Assembly: GCA_000435055.1 (NCBI GenBank)
Contig: FR879720.1
Coordinates: 1-14,616, forward strand
Reading direction: 5' to 3'
Source of the DNA: Clostridium sp. CAG:138
GTDB lineage: Bacteria; Bacillota; Clostridia; Christensenellales; CAG-138
Length of the DNA: 14,616 nucleotides
This document shows positions 1 to 7,744 of this stretch, piece by piece. Each line of letters opens with the position of its first letter. Position 1 is the stretch's first letter. The position numbers and the translations under genes were made by a program. The notes beneath the pieces are model-generated. The model saw only the letters and a list, made by a program, of their open reading frames with translations. It made no database searches and was not told the origin of the DNA.

Positions 1-404
1 TGTATGAAGTTACCCTGATTGACGGCTGGAACGGAGATCCCATTGTTGTTCTTTATGTCGCACATGGCCAGGATGCGGTGCTTCCCGATGCGCCCGAACA
101 CGCCGGCTATATCTTTGACCGCTGGGACGGCGATCCCACCAATGTTACGGAGAACAGAACCATTACAGCGTGCTATTGGATGATCGGTGATGTGAACCAC
201 GACGGTGAAATCACAACATATGATGCTTTGCTGATCATGAGATATGCACTCGGGTTGGAAACCGAGGGCAACGAACTCATTATGGACTTTAACGGAGACG
301 GATGCGTTGACTCACTTGATGCGCTTCTTGTGCTTCGCAGGAGCATTGGCGCAGGCATAACCGTATCTGCAAGCACGGTCGTTCGGAGCCGAAAGACAGC
401 GTGA
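1..404 (+). CDS. Secreted InlB-like repeat protein with C-terminal type I dockerin (partial, 3' end)
   Basis: The reading frame is open from base 3 at the left edge, so the true start lies outside the window. The first ~58 visible residues resemble an InlB/Listeria-Bacteroides type repeat (a Y-E-V-T-L-I-D start, a G-Y-I-F-D-R-W-D core, then N-V-T-E-N-R-T-I-T-A-C-Y). The last ~70 residues form a type I dockerin with two calcium-binding F-hand loops, DVNHDGEITTYD and DFNGDGCVDSLD, each followed by a helix (ALLIMRYALG and ALLVLRRSIG). In this family dockerins anchor secreted enzymes or adhesins to cohesin-bearing scaffolds; that role is inferred here because the catalytic part is not visible. 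The protein ends about 15 residues after the second helix, and a strong hairpin terminator follows within 60 bases. The dockerin call is firm; what the rest of the protein does cannot be known from this window. Confidence 0.88.
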   Translation, partial: YEVTLIDGWNGDPIVVLYVAHGQDAVLPDAPEHAGYIFDRWDGDPTNVTENRTITACYWMIGDVNHDGEITTYDALLIMRYALGLETEGNELIMDFNGDGCVDSLDALLVLRRSIGAGITVSASTVVRSRKTA

Positions 405-456
405 AACTGCTGCTTCAGCCCCGAAAGCCAAGGGTTGCTGCAACAGTCAAAAAACA

Positions 457-500
457 AAACCGGGCAGCTCACGAAGGGTTGCCCGGTTTGTTGCTTTTGT
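457..500. terminator. Bidirectional intrinsic terminator between dockerin gene and minus-strand orphan gene
   Basis: A 10-bp perfect stem (457-466 with 480-489, arm aaaccgggca) has a 13-nt loop. On the minus strand the stem is followed by a T-rich run with the pattern TTTTGTTTTTT, a textbook rho-independent terminator for the gene at 590-967. On the plus strand the tail (gttgcttttgt) is weaker but adequate for ending the dockerin gene. Confidence 0.88.
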
Positions 501-589
501 GTATAATTAATCTGCACAAAAACCAACAGAAAACGGGTTACCCGAGCAGGAAATCCAAACTACCGGCATTGGACCTTTTCTCCATGTAC

Positions 590-967
590 TTATAAGGCTA
601 TATCTTGTGGCCCGACTTTTTTAAACTGTCCGTTCTCAAATAAAACTGCAATGCCATGCTCAATATCAAACTTATAGTTGCACATGATTGCAACATTGCG
701 ATGCTTCTCAGTATGTGGCACAAAGATCTCCTTAGGCATAACATATTTGAATATGTTTTCAATCTTGTCTCCGTTCAACCGAGCGAATTCATCGGTTTCA
801 ACATAGTTCTTGACGTGTTCCAAAGACGCTGCCACTGCAGCCGAATTAGCTTCAAACATTGCAAAGGCCTCCCTTTGGCTTTCGATAACTTCTTCATCGG
901 GATAGCATTCATACAAAAGGGGGAGTTCAAAATTTCTGCCCCAAATACTGAGTTTGTACTTATTCAT
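590..967 (-). CDS. Conserved hypothetical protein, possibly DUF6985-like
   Basis: A 125-residue soluble protein with no signal peptide or membrane helix. I chose the ATG at 967 because a strong GGAGGTGG ribosome binding site lies at 973-980. The frame stays open to an ATG at 1042, but that start has no such site, and another small frame ending at 960 uses the intervening bases. The N-terminus (MNKYKLSIWGRNFEL) and the C-terminus (an N-I-F-K-Y-V-M-P-K stretch, then CNYKFDIEHGIAVLFENGQ and a final VGPQDI) look like a conserved small-domain family I associate tentatively with DUF6985. I cannot give a function. It is followed by a strong terminator at 457-489 and lies in an AT-rich block of orphan genes, so it may be accessory. 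Confidence 0.8.
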   Translation of the reverse strand: MNKYKLSIWGRNFELPLLYECYPDEEVIESQREAFAMFEANSAAVAASLEHVKNYVETDEFARLNGDKIENIFKYVMPKEIFVPHTEKHRNVAIMCNYKFDIEHGIAVLFENGQFKKVGPQDIAL

Positions 968-1067
968 TAAATCCACCTCCATCGTTTTTTTGGTCACGAG
1001 CTTTGCATTCGGCACAACCACCGGAATGTCTGAAATGTTCATGTATGTCTTGAGACACTAAGTCCAT
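960..1067 (-). CDS. Possible 35-aa CxxC mini-protein overlapping the downstream start, perhaps a gene remnant
   Basis: A short frame opens with ATG at 1067 and ends with TAA at 960-962, just inside the start of the 125-aa gene whose ATG is at 965-967. The two frames overlap by 8 bases, an arrangement typical of translational coupling. The peptide contains H-E-H-F-R-H-S-G-G-C-A-E-C-K, a CxxC motif with nearby histidines that could bind a metal. No good Shine-Dalgarno precedes the ATG, and the frame is open a further 11 codons upstream, so it may instead be the 3' stump of a longer truncated gene. It was found by eye; no family is recognised. The opposite strand has a 12-residue frame here (1066-1104), which looks less convincing. 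Confidence 0.4.
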   Translation of the reverse strand: MDLVSQDIHEHFRHSGGCAECKARDQKNDGGGFNE

Positions 1068-1169
1068 GAAGGAATATGTGGAGAAATACCTTTCTGCGGT
1101 TTAATAACTGATTACGGCTCCCTGAAAAATGCTTTCTCGGAAAGCCCATCGTCCGCTGCAATTGCATTT

Positions 1170-1688
1170 ATGGATACAGCAATTCTTTCAGCGTTGATTG
1201 AAATCATTACGAAAATACTGCCGTATAGAGCGCGTCAAACTGCAGAAAACAGGCTCAAGATAAGGACATTCATGGTAAAAATCCTTATCGGAATGGTTGT
1301 TGCTCTTGCCGCATTATTGCTGCTCAATTATGTTATCAAGAAAACGGATACGTATAACTGGATTGTTGCTGTTGCCGGCAGTATCATCGCATTGCTCTCA
1401 ATGGGAACGATACCATTCTTAGTTATATCTCAGCTTAATGCAAACCGTGTTGCGCGAGTTGGACTTGTCGGAGCATTGCTGCTGCTTTCGAAAAGCAGCG
1501 TTGCCGGTATCCTGAGGGCATCCTTTCTGAAGGCAATTATTTATGTCTTTGGCATTTGGGTTTTAGAAAATAACTTTGAAAGCATTTCGAACAGCCTATC
1601 CAACTTATCAATGATATTGGCTGCGTTTGCGCCTGCTTGCGTCATAATTATCGGTTTAATTCTCATTCTTAAGAGTGCAAAAATATAA
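1170..1688 (+). CDS. Small multi-spanning membrane protein, function unknown
   Basis: The 172-residue product has an amphipathic basic N-terminus (~35 residues), then about four hydrophobic segments: residues ~37-55 (ILIGMVVALAALLLLNYV), ~64-88, ~93-130 (possibly two) and ~146-168. The start is uncertain. The ATG at 1170 has no ribosome binding site, whereas the ATG at 1272 has AAGGA five bases upstream and would give a 138-residue protein that begins directly in the first helix. The frame is also open upstream to base 1062 without a start codon, so a truncated 5' end is possible. I do not recognise the family; four short helices and small size would suit a holin-like or immunity-type protein, but nothing in the sequence proves that. 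The next gene follows 44 bases later on the same strand and may be co-transcribed. Confidence 0.6.
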   Translation: MDTAILSALIEIITKILPYRARQTAENRLKIRTFMVKILIGMVVALAALLLLNYVIKKTDTYNWIVAVAGSIIALLSMGTIPFLVISQLNANRVARVGLVGALLLLSKSSVAGILRASFLKAIIYVFGIWVLENNFESISNSLSNLSMILAAFAPACVIIIGLILILKSAKI

Positions 1689-1732
1689 ACATATAAGCAG
1701 AATAAACAAAAAGAAAATGAGGAGGTAACAAA

Positions 1733-2227
1733 ATGCCAAAGCCATTACTGACACGACCTGAAACCCGGAATCTGACGGGAACAACATTGAGTACTGCTCC
1801 GATTCAGCAGCAAAAGTTGCAAACTCAGCAGATGAATAAAATGGAATTGGATAGATATCTGCGCAAAAAACGTTCTAAAGATTATATACAGACAATGTGC
1901 GAGTTAGATATCGGTGGCCATGTACAAAATCAACAAAAAGTTAAAAGAATTATTGACGCCATTCATAATGAATTTCCTGAAGTGGAAATCAACGGAATTA
2001 TGCTTGGTATTGTATCAATTTGTTACCTTGGCAAACCATATGAAGTTCATACCCTCGATGTTACCGGACAAATAATTGAACACTATCCGGGCGGGAAAGC
2101 CCTTCCGGGCGGATTGGAAAAGGCTCGGTCCTTAGCCTTGCGCGGCGGATATGCGTTCATTGAAGTATATGTTGATTGCTGCAGGGCAATCGGACGCAAC
2201 GGTTCGGTTGCTGTAATTCCTTGTTAA
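1733..2227 (+). CDS. Hypothetical 164-aa soluble protein
   Basis: The ATG at 1733 is preceded by a very strong GAGGAGGT site, so this is a well-translated real gene. The product has a Gln/Thr-rich, probably flexible N-terminus (~35 residues), a basic helix (MELDRYLRKKRSKDY) and a compact C-terminal half. Recognisable features are a G-K-P-Y-E-V-H-T-L-D-V-T-G stretch, a YPGGKALPGGLEKARSLA segment, then a hydrophobic GYAFIEVYVDCCRAI near the C-terminus with adjacent cysteines. No signal peptide or membrane segment is seen. I do not recognise the family. It follows the small membrane protein by 44 bases in the same direction. Its stop codon lies inside a perfect inverted repeat (2217-2249), and base composition is more AT-rich than in the housekeeping genes to the right, consistent with an accessory gene. 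Confidence 0.75.
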   Translation: MPKPLLTRPETRNLTGTTLSTAPIQQQKLQTQQMNKMELDRYLRKKRSKDYIQTMCELDIGGHVQNQQKVKRIIDAIHNEFPEVEINGIMLGIVSICYLGKPYEVHTLDVTGQIIEHYPGGKALPGGLEKARSLALRGGYAFIEVYVDCCRAIGRNGSVAVIPC

Positions 2228-2249
2228 CTTAAGCTAAGTTAACAAGGAA
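2217..2249. repeat. Perfect 15-bp inverted repeat with 3-nt loop spanning a stop codon
   Basis: Arms 2217-2231 (ttccttgttaactta) and 2235-2249 (its exact reverse complement) are separated by agc. It contains the TAA stop of the 164-aa gene. The stem is AT-rich and no T-tract follows on either strand, so it is not a standard intrinsic terminator. It could be a processing or stability hairpin for the upstream mRNA, a protein-binding dyad, or a scar or end of a mobile segment. Confidence 0.8.
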
Positions 2250-2584
2250 AGCTTTGCTGGAAGTTTCTTCACGTGAATTGACCGGCAAAAGAATCGTGCG
2301 TATGGTTTCAATGCAGGTGATCCGCTTCGAATGCAGACAGAAGCGGTTTCCGAAAACTCTGCTCCGAAAAGCATCATCAGAAACGAGTGGGATGCAGCCA
2401 TTGCCGGAAAACGGTGGCGGGCACGTTCACGACTTACATGCCAGGCAGTCTTGCGGTATAATCTTGTTGAGGTATAACGATCTTCTTTGATGAGTTTGGT
2501 TTTTCTACGCCGTATTCTTCATCAATTCGGAGAGTTTTGCCTCAACTATTGATCCCCATATTTGGTATAGCGCCAATTTAAACA
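2250..2584. other. Stretch without a confident gene
   Basis: Open frames here are short and lack ribosome binding sites. A 78-codon frame at 2254-2490 begins with a TTG/CTG-type start and is low in protein-like character. An overlapping plus-strand frame ending in TAA at 2475-2477 reads more naturally (for example I-I-R-N-E-W-D-A-A-I-A-G-K-R-W) and may be a decayed gene end, but nothing identifies it. The antisense frame is also partly open, which weakens all three. I see no tRNA, riboswitch or repeat array. Confidence 0.45.
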
Positions 2585-2616
2585 GCCCCGTTCCCGCATT
2601 TGCGCGGGTTCGGGGC
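2580..2616 (-). terminator. Intrinsic terminator downstream of pmbA
   Basis: The stem pairs gccccg (2585-2590) with cggggc (2611-2616) and, inside a TT/TT mismatch, cccgc (2593-2597) with gcggg (2604-2608) around a short loop. Read on the minus strand it is followed by TGTTTAAATT, a moderate T-rich tail, and it lies about 30 bases past the pmbA stop. It could also act weakly on plus-strand transcripts leaving the orphan genes. Confidence 0.75.
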
Positions 2617-2644
2617 ATTTAAATACAATCAAACGAAGAGTCGA

Positions 2645-3976
2645 TTATTTACCTGAAATCATAAGCTTTTCAACAAGGAGACTCGGAGAGCCGACTCTGC
2701 CGCCGCCGGGAAAGCCGAAACGCAGGTCGCTGCCTGCGGCGATAACGGAATTCATAAGCGAAAGAAAATTGCCGGCACAGGTAATCTGGTCAACGGAACG
2801 GATGACGCTGCCCTGTTCAACAAGCAGTCCTTTTGCAATCAACGAAAAATCGCCGCTGACGGGATCGAGTCCGCTGTGAAGGCCGCCGAGTTCGGTAACG
2901 ACAATTCCGCTGTCAAGTTCGGAAACAAGCGTATCATAGCTCTTTTCGCCTTTTGCAATGAAAAAGTTGCTGGGAGAAACTCCGACCGGAGAGGCGACAC
3001 CGGCGCGTCCGGCGTTGGAGGTGGAGGCAACACCCGCCTTTCGTGCAGTTTTAAGATTGTGAAGAAAGCTCTTAAGTATGCCGTCTTCAACAACAACGGT
3101 TTTTACAGAAGGTGTTCCTTCGGCATCGAATGCGCGGGGATTATCCTCCTCGAACGGATCGTCAATGATTGAAATGCAGGGATTTGCGATGCGCTCGCCG
3201 AGTTTGTCTTTCAACAGGGAAAGTCCCTTTTGAACGCTGTCTGCGGAGAACATGCTCGAAAAAGCGGAAAGCAGATCCGTTGCTGCATCGCTGCGCAGAA
3301 GGACACGATATTCACCGGAATCAACGGCAGAAGCATGGAACTGCATCAGTGCATTGTCGACACTCTCTTTGATAATGTCCCCGCAATCCAACATGCCTGA
3401 GCCGAATTTGAAAGCAAAACTTTCGCGCTCGTCTTCACCGATGCGCAAAATCGGTTCAATGACAGCAACGGAGTATCTGTTTTCCTTATCGGCACAAAGT
3501 CCGTACGTGTTATGGATGCGCGTGGTCTCAACACCCGTTTCAACCGCACAGTAAGCAACACGGTTTACTCGGTCGTCAAAATCGAGAGTATCGCGTTCAA
3601 GTCTCAATGCAAGCTCGATTTTTTTGCTTTCGCTCATGTCCGCAACAGGGTTCTGCTTTTGATTTATTGCAGGATACTCGCATTTGCTCTGCATGGGGTT
3701 TTCATCATTGTTTTCAATAACACGGGCATTGTCGATTGCACTTTCAACAAGAGCATCGGCGTTGTCGAAAACTTCGGTGTAGGCATAACCCGTTTTGCCG
3801 CCGAAAACGACACGCAGATTGAGTCCGCAAGCGTGTGCGGAGGTGTATTTGCTGATTTCGGAATTCAGCACATTAACCGAAAAGGACTCATCTTCACGGA
3901 AGAAAACTTCAGCGGCTTCACAGCCTTTTTCAAGTGCCGCCTTAAAGCAGGCTTCTTTAAAGGATTCAAAAGTCAT
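2645..3976 (-). CDS. pmbA: PmbA/TldE-family partner subunit of the TldD metalloprotease
   Basis: The 443-residue product has the PmbA/TldE fold: an N-terminal half beginning F-K-E-A-C-F-K-A-A-L-E-K-G-C-E-A-A-E-V-F-F, and a C-terminal half with D-A-E-G-T-P-S, the long glycine-rich V-T-E-L-G-G-L-H-S-G-L-D-P-V-S-G-D-F-S region and a terminal G-G-R-V-G-S-P-S-L-L-V-E-K-L-M-I-S-G. It has no HExxxH zinc motif, as expected for the non-catalytic subunit that pairs with TldD in a peptide-degrading heterodimer; E. coli TldD/E matures microcin B17 and helps degrade CcdA. Its ATG overlaps the tldD stop by one base (TAATG), and GGAGG lies nine bases upstream (3986-3990), so the two subunits are translationally coupled. 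A terminator follows. The length is normal for the family. The substrate here is unknown; I see no nearby modified-peptide precursor. Confidence 0.93.
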   Translation of the reverse strand: MTFESFKEACFKAALEKGCEAAEVFFREDESFSVNVLNSEISKYTSAHACGLNLRVVFGGKTGYAYTEVFDNADALVESAIDNARVIENNDENPMQSKCEYPAINQKQNPVADMSESKKIELALRLERDTLDFDDRVNRVAYCAVETGVETTRIHNTYGLCADKENRYSVAVIEPILRIGEDERESFAFKFGSGMLDCGDIIKESVDNALMQFHASAVDSGEYRVLLRSDAATDLLSAFSSMFSADSVQKGLSLLKDKLGERIANPCISIIDDPFEEDNPRAFDAEGTPSVKTVVVEDGILKSFLHNLKTARKAGVASTSNAGRAGVASPVGVSPSNFFIAKGEKSYDTLVSELDSGIVVTELGGLHSGLDPVSGDFSLIAKGLLVEQGSVIRSVDQITCAGNFLSLMNSVIAAGSDLRFGFPGGGRVGSPSLLVEKLMISGK

Positions 3977-5364
3977 TACAGCGCGCCTCCTTTGCCGCCG
4001 ACAGTGATTTCACTTACGCGAATGCGCGGCTGGCCGACATTTGTCGGAACGCTGCCGGATGATGAGCCGCACATGCCCTGACCCATCCACATCCTTCTGC
4101 CGATGCGGTCGATTTTCATAAGAACGTCCGCGCCCTTGCCAATGAGCGTTGCACCGCGGACAGGGCAAAGAATCTTGCCGTTTTTAACCCAGTAACCTTC
4201 AAGAACGGCGAAATTGAATTCACCGGTGAGCGGGTTCACGGAGCCGCCGCCCATCTTTGCGGCGAACAAACCGTCGCCCATGGTTGCAAGCATGGCCTCT
4301 TCATCGTCATTGCCTTCGGCGAAGAAAGTGTTGGTCATGCGGGAAGTGGGTGCATATGTATAATCCTGTCGCCTGCCGCTGCCGGTGACAGGGTGGTTCA
4401 TAAGGCGTGAACCGAGTATGTCAACAAGGTAGCTCTTGAGGACTCCGTTTTCAATAAGAACGTTGCGCTGAGCGGGATGGCCCTCATCGTCAAAGCACAT
4501 GCTGCCCCATTCGCCGGGCATCGTCCCGTCGTCAACCGCCGTCACGATATCGCTTGCGATTTTTTGACCGAGTTTGTTGCAGAAAACAGAATTCCCGCGG
4601 CCGACGCTGGTGGCTTCAAGCCCATGCACGCAAGCTTCATGCAGAATAACACCGCCAAAGCCCCCGTCGATAACAACGGGAACCATTCCTGCCGGGCATT
4701 CGGGTGCGTGAAGCATTGTTACCGCAATACGTGAAGCTTCTTTGCCGACGGTTTCCGGGTCGATTTGCTGATAAGCTTCGAATCCTTTTCCAAGCCCGAG
4801 GCCTTCATAACCTGTTTGCGCTTCGCCGTTTGCCATTGCAACCGATTGAATCATCAGCCTTGTTCGCGGCCGACGATCCTCGGCATAAACGCCCTCGCTG
4901 TTGCAGACCGCAATGCGATGGTCGCAATCCATATAGGCTGCAACAACCTGAGTGACTTCGTTTGAATAGGCCTTTGCTGCTGCTGTGCCGCTGCGCAAAA
5001 GCGCGATTCTATCTGCATTTTTTATGGTTGAAAAAGGTATTTTTTGCTCGTATCCGCCGATGCGTTCAACGCAGACGGATTTAGCTTCGAATTCCTTTGC
5101 TTCGTTAAGTGCGGATGCCGCCGCCTTTGCAGCTGCAATTAAAGCGCTTTCGCTTGTGTTCGCAGTGTATGCATATGCACTGCGCGTGCCTTTGAGGACA
5201 CGCACGCCTGCGCCGGCTTTGCGCTCATAGCTTGCATTGTCAACTGCTCCGTCAACCATTTTTACCGTGTTGAATTCGGTATCCTGCATGTAAAGTTCAG
5301 AAAAATCCCCACCCGTCCTGAGTGCAGCCTCAAGAACGGCCTCTGAAATGCTCTTGTTTATCAA
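3976..5364 (-). CDS. tldD: TldD-family zinc metalloprotease
   Basis: I place the start at TTG 5364 (462 residues). A perfect GGAGGT lies six bases upstream (5371-5376) and a promoter just beyond; the longer frame from ATG 5424 would begin upstream of the predicted transcription start. The catalytic HExxxH motif is HEACVH at residues 242-247. The conserved C-terminal cysteine of the family is visible at about residue 432 in MGQGMCGSSSGSVPTNVGQP, along with the family's D-Y-T-Y-A-P-T-S-R-M-T-N-T and M-G-G-G-S-V-N-P-L-T-G-E-F-N-F signatures. With PmbA it should form a TldD/TldE protease that cleaves small unfolded peptides in the cytosol. All zinc-site residues are present, so it should be active. 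The stop overlaps the pmbA start. Confidence 0.94.
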   Translation of the reverse strand: MINKSISEAVLEAALRTGGDFSELYMQDTEFNTVKMVDGAVDNASYERKAGAGVRVLKGTRSAYAYTANTSESALIAAAKAAASALNEAKEFEAKSVCVERIGGYEQKIPFSTIKNADRIALLRSGTAAAKAYSNEVTQVVAAYMDCDHRIAVCNSEGVYAEDRRPRTRLMIQSVAMANGEAQTGYEGLGLGKGFEAYQQIDPETVGKEASRIAVTMLHAPECPAGMVPVVIDGGFGGVILHEACVHGLEATSVGRGNSVFCNKLGQKIASDIVTAVDDGTMPGEWGSMCFDDEGHPAQRNVLIENGVLKSYLVDILGSRLMNHPVTGSGRRQDYTYAPTSRMTNTFFAEGNDDEEAMLATMGDGLFAAKMGGGSVNPLTGEFNFAVLEGYWVKNGKILCPVRGATLIGKGADVLMKIDRIGRRMWMGQGMCGSSSGSVPTNVGQPRIRVSEITVGGKGGAL

Positions 5365-5395
5365 GCCGTAACCTCCATGATTTTGTTCCAAGCAT

Positions 5396-5424
5396 ATTAT
5401 ACCAATTTTGTACCGAAAACACAA
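5396..5424 (-). promoter_or_regulatory. Promoter of tldD-pmbA
   Basis: On the minus strand, -10 TATAAT (5396-5401) is preceded by TGG, giving an extended -10, and -35 TTGTGT (5419-5424) lies exactly 17 bases upstream. The predicted start of transcription is near 5389, leaving a ~25-base leader with GGAGGT before the TTG start codon, which supports that start. Confidence 0.8.
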
Positions 5425-5436
5425 TATTATTGTGTT
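5418..5436. promoter_or_regulatory. 19-bp palindrome over the tldD -35 box, candidate operator
   Basis: The arms aacacaata (5418-5426) and tattgtgtt (5428-5436) are perfect around one central base. The dyad covers the whole -35 hexamer, the usual position for a repressor operator. The half-site TTGTG recalls several regulator families, but I cannot assign one. It lies between the copA 3' end and tldD, and a low-GC stem without a T-tract argues against a terminator. Confidence 0.55.
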
Positions 5437-5467
5437 GCCTGCGCATTCGGCGAAAACGGAGAAAAAA

Positions 5468-7716
5468 CTACTTCAGTTTCGCCCGTTTCAGCCGCAATGC
5501 ATTTGTAAGCACCGTAACTGAGCTGAGGCTCATTGCAAGTGCAGCAAGCATGGGGTTAAGCAGCGGTCCGCCGAATGCATACAGCAAACCCGCCGCAACG
5601 GGAATGCCGGGCCAATTGTAAGCGAATGCGCAGAAACGAGACAATTGTAAGCGAATGCCCAGAAAAGGTTTTCCTTAATGATTCTGAGCGTTGTGCGGGA
5701 GAGCAGAAGCGCATCGCTGATTCCGGTGAGTTCACCTTTTGCAAGCACAATATCCGCACTTGCGGCAGCAACGTCCGTGCCGGTGCCGATTGCAATGCCG
5801 ACTTCGGAGAGCGCGAGCGCGGCAGCGTCATTTATGCCGTCTCCGACCATTGCAACAAGGTGCCCTTGTTTTTGAAGTTCTGCAATGCAGTCGTTTTTGT
5901 CGGAGGGGAGACAGCCGCTCTTCACGTGCTCTATGCCGACTTGCTTTGCAACGCTTTCGGCCGTGTGCGCATTGTCTCCGGTGACGAGCCAAACATCGAT
6001 GCCGTGTGCTTTAAGTGTCCGGACCGCTTTTGCGGAGGAAGGCTTTATTGCATCCGCAACGCCGATTATTCCACGGTACATGCCGTCAACGGCAAGCATC
6101 AGCGGTGTGCAGCCGGACAAAGTAAGCTCGTCGAGTGCGGCTTTATCGTATTCGATTTCCGTTTCGGAAAAAAGTCGTTCGTTCCCGATAAGAATGCTTT
6201 TGCCGTCAACAATCGCTTTCCCACCGCGTCCCGCAAGGGCTTCGAATTCCTTCGGTGCGGAGAACGGAATACTTTTTTCAGAAGCATAGTCCGTGACTGC
6301 CCGCGCAAGCGGGTGTTCGCTGGAGGCCTCACCGCATGCAAAAAGGTGCAGAAACTCTTTTTCGTCAATGCCGTGAGGAATAACTTTTTCAACAACCGGG
6401 CGCCCCTCTGTGATTGTGCCTGTTTTATCAAGAATAATCGTGTCAATTTTGCAGGCATGTTCAAGAGCTTCGCCGTTTTTGATAAAAATGCCGAGTGATG
6501 CGCCGCGCCCCATGCCGACCATGATAGCCGTCGGAGTTGCAAGCCCGAGTGCGCAGGGGCAGGCGATAACAAGTACCGAAACGAAAATCTTAAGCGCAAT
6601 GCCGAAACTTTGCCCTGCAAGCAGCCAAATGACTGCGCTTACGAGTGCAATTGCGCCGACAGCGGGCACAAATATGCCGCTGATTTTGTCTGCAAGCCCG
6701 GCAATGGGAGCTTTACTGCCCTGCGCCTGCTCAACCATGCGCACCATGCCGGAAAGAACGGTATCATCGCCGACGCGGCGCGTTTTGTATGTGAAACTGC
6801 CGCTGAGATTGACGCTGCCGCCGATGACCTCGTCCCCGGGCTGTTTATCGACGGGAATGCTTTCGCCGCTGAGCATGGATTCATCAACACTTGTTGTGCC
6901 GTCGATTATTTCGCCGTCAACGGGGATGCGCTCACCGGGGCGAACGCGGATGATCTCACCCACAACAAGCTCATCAACGTCAACCTGCTTTTCGCTTCCG
7001 TCTTTTGCAACAACACATGCGGTGTCCGGTGCAAGCCCGATGAGCTTTGCAATGGCATCGCCCGTGCGGGATTTTGCACGCTGTTCGAGGTATTTGCCCA
7101 ACATGACGAGAGTGATGATAACACCGGCGGATTCGAAATACAGCCCTTCATGCATCATATGGTGCTGTCCTTTGAATATCAGTACGGTTGAGTAAACGGA
7201 ATAGGCAATTGATGCAATTGTGCCGACGGCAATAAGCGAATCCATATTCGGGTGCAGTCCGAATATCGCCTTGATTCCGCGCACATAGAATGCTCTGCCG
7301 GCAAAAAGCACGGGCAGCAGCAGAATCATCTGCGTAACGGCGAAAGCCCGCGGTTCGGTGATGAACGCGGGGACAGGAAGCCCTACCATGTGCCCCATTG
7401 AAATATAAAAGAGCGGAATTGCAAACACTGCGGCAAGGATAAGGTTGCTGCGCCTTTTTTTGATATCAAGCCGACGCCGCTCGGCATCGATAGCGGATTG
7501 CTTCTTCGCCGAAACGACCGGAGCAATGCCGAACCCGACTTTTTGCACGGCGGCAAAAATTTCATCTGAAAGGTCATTTGTACTTCGTACAAAAAGTTTT
7601 TCTGTTGAAAGATTGACGCTTGCAGCGTCAACTCCGGAAATACGGCGAACGGCGCGTTCAACCGAGGCGGAGCAGGCGGCGCAGCTCATTCCGCTGATTG
7701 AATATTCCTTTATCAT
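5468..7716 (-). pseudogene. copA: Copper-translocating P1B-type ATPase, frameshifted near the C-terminus
   Basis: Start is ATG 7716 with AGGAGG at 7727-7732. Domains in order: one heavy-metal-associated domain with GMSCAAC (Cys12, Cys15); early membrane helices; actuator domain with LSGES; the CPC metal site in VIACPCALGLATPTA; phosphorylation motif DKTGT; SEHPLARAV; hinge GDGINDAAA. This is a Cu(I) exporter. After FWAFAYN (Asn691), the second half of the Cu-ATPase Tyr-Asn motif, the frame shifts because a 24-bp segment is repeated at an offset of 29 nt (5613-5636 and 5642-5665). The shifted frame ends at 5530 with an unrelated tail (728 aa). The correct continuation is encoded in the next frame to TAG at 5468: W-P-G-I-P-V-A-A-G-L-L-Y, then A-M-S-L-S-S-V-T-V-L-T-N carrying the TM8 Met/Ser ligands. 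Removing 29 nt gives 739 residues, normal length. It lost its last helix unless this is an assembly error. No copZ or csoR is nearby. Confidence 0.9.
5613..5665. repeat. 24-bp near-direct repeat disrupting copA
   Basis: Copy A 5613-5636 and copy B 5642-5665 are identical at 23 of 24 bases (differing at 5630/5659) and are separated by cgaga (5637-5641). The offset of 29 nt is not a multiple of three. Copy B is the one in register with the upstream copA frame; copy A is in register with the restored C-terminus. Confidence 0.95.
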
Positions 7717-7744
7717 AGAAAGAAAACCTCCTGTAAGCATAATT

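Noticed and set aside
2254..2490. A 78-codon plus-strand frame after the inverted repeat
   Set aside because: It starts with a weak non-ATG codon without a ribosome binding site, and competing frames on both strands are equally open, so no gene can be supported.
2876..3554. Several plus-strand open frames opposite pmbA and tldD
   Set aside because: They mirror the codon bias of well-recognised minus-strand genes, have no ribosome binding sites and no recognisable motifs.
5418..5436. The palindrome upstream of tldD as a terminator for copA
   Set aside because: It lies downstream of the copA stop but is AT-rich without a T-tract, and it overlaps the -35 box of a good promoter, so an operator role is more likely.
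5575..7195. Long plus-strand frames (up to 307 codons) opposite copA
   Set aside because: They are antisense to a clear P-type ATPase with all its motifs; their compositions are cysteine- and arginine-rich shadows.
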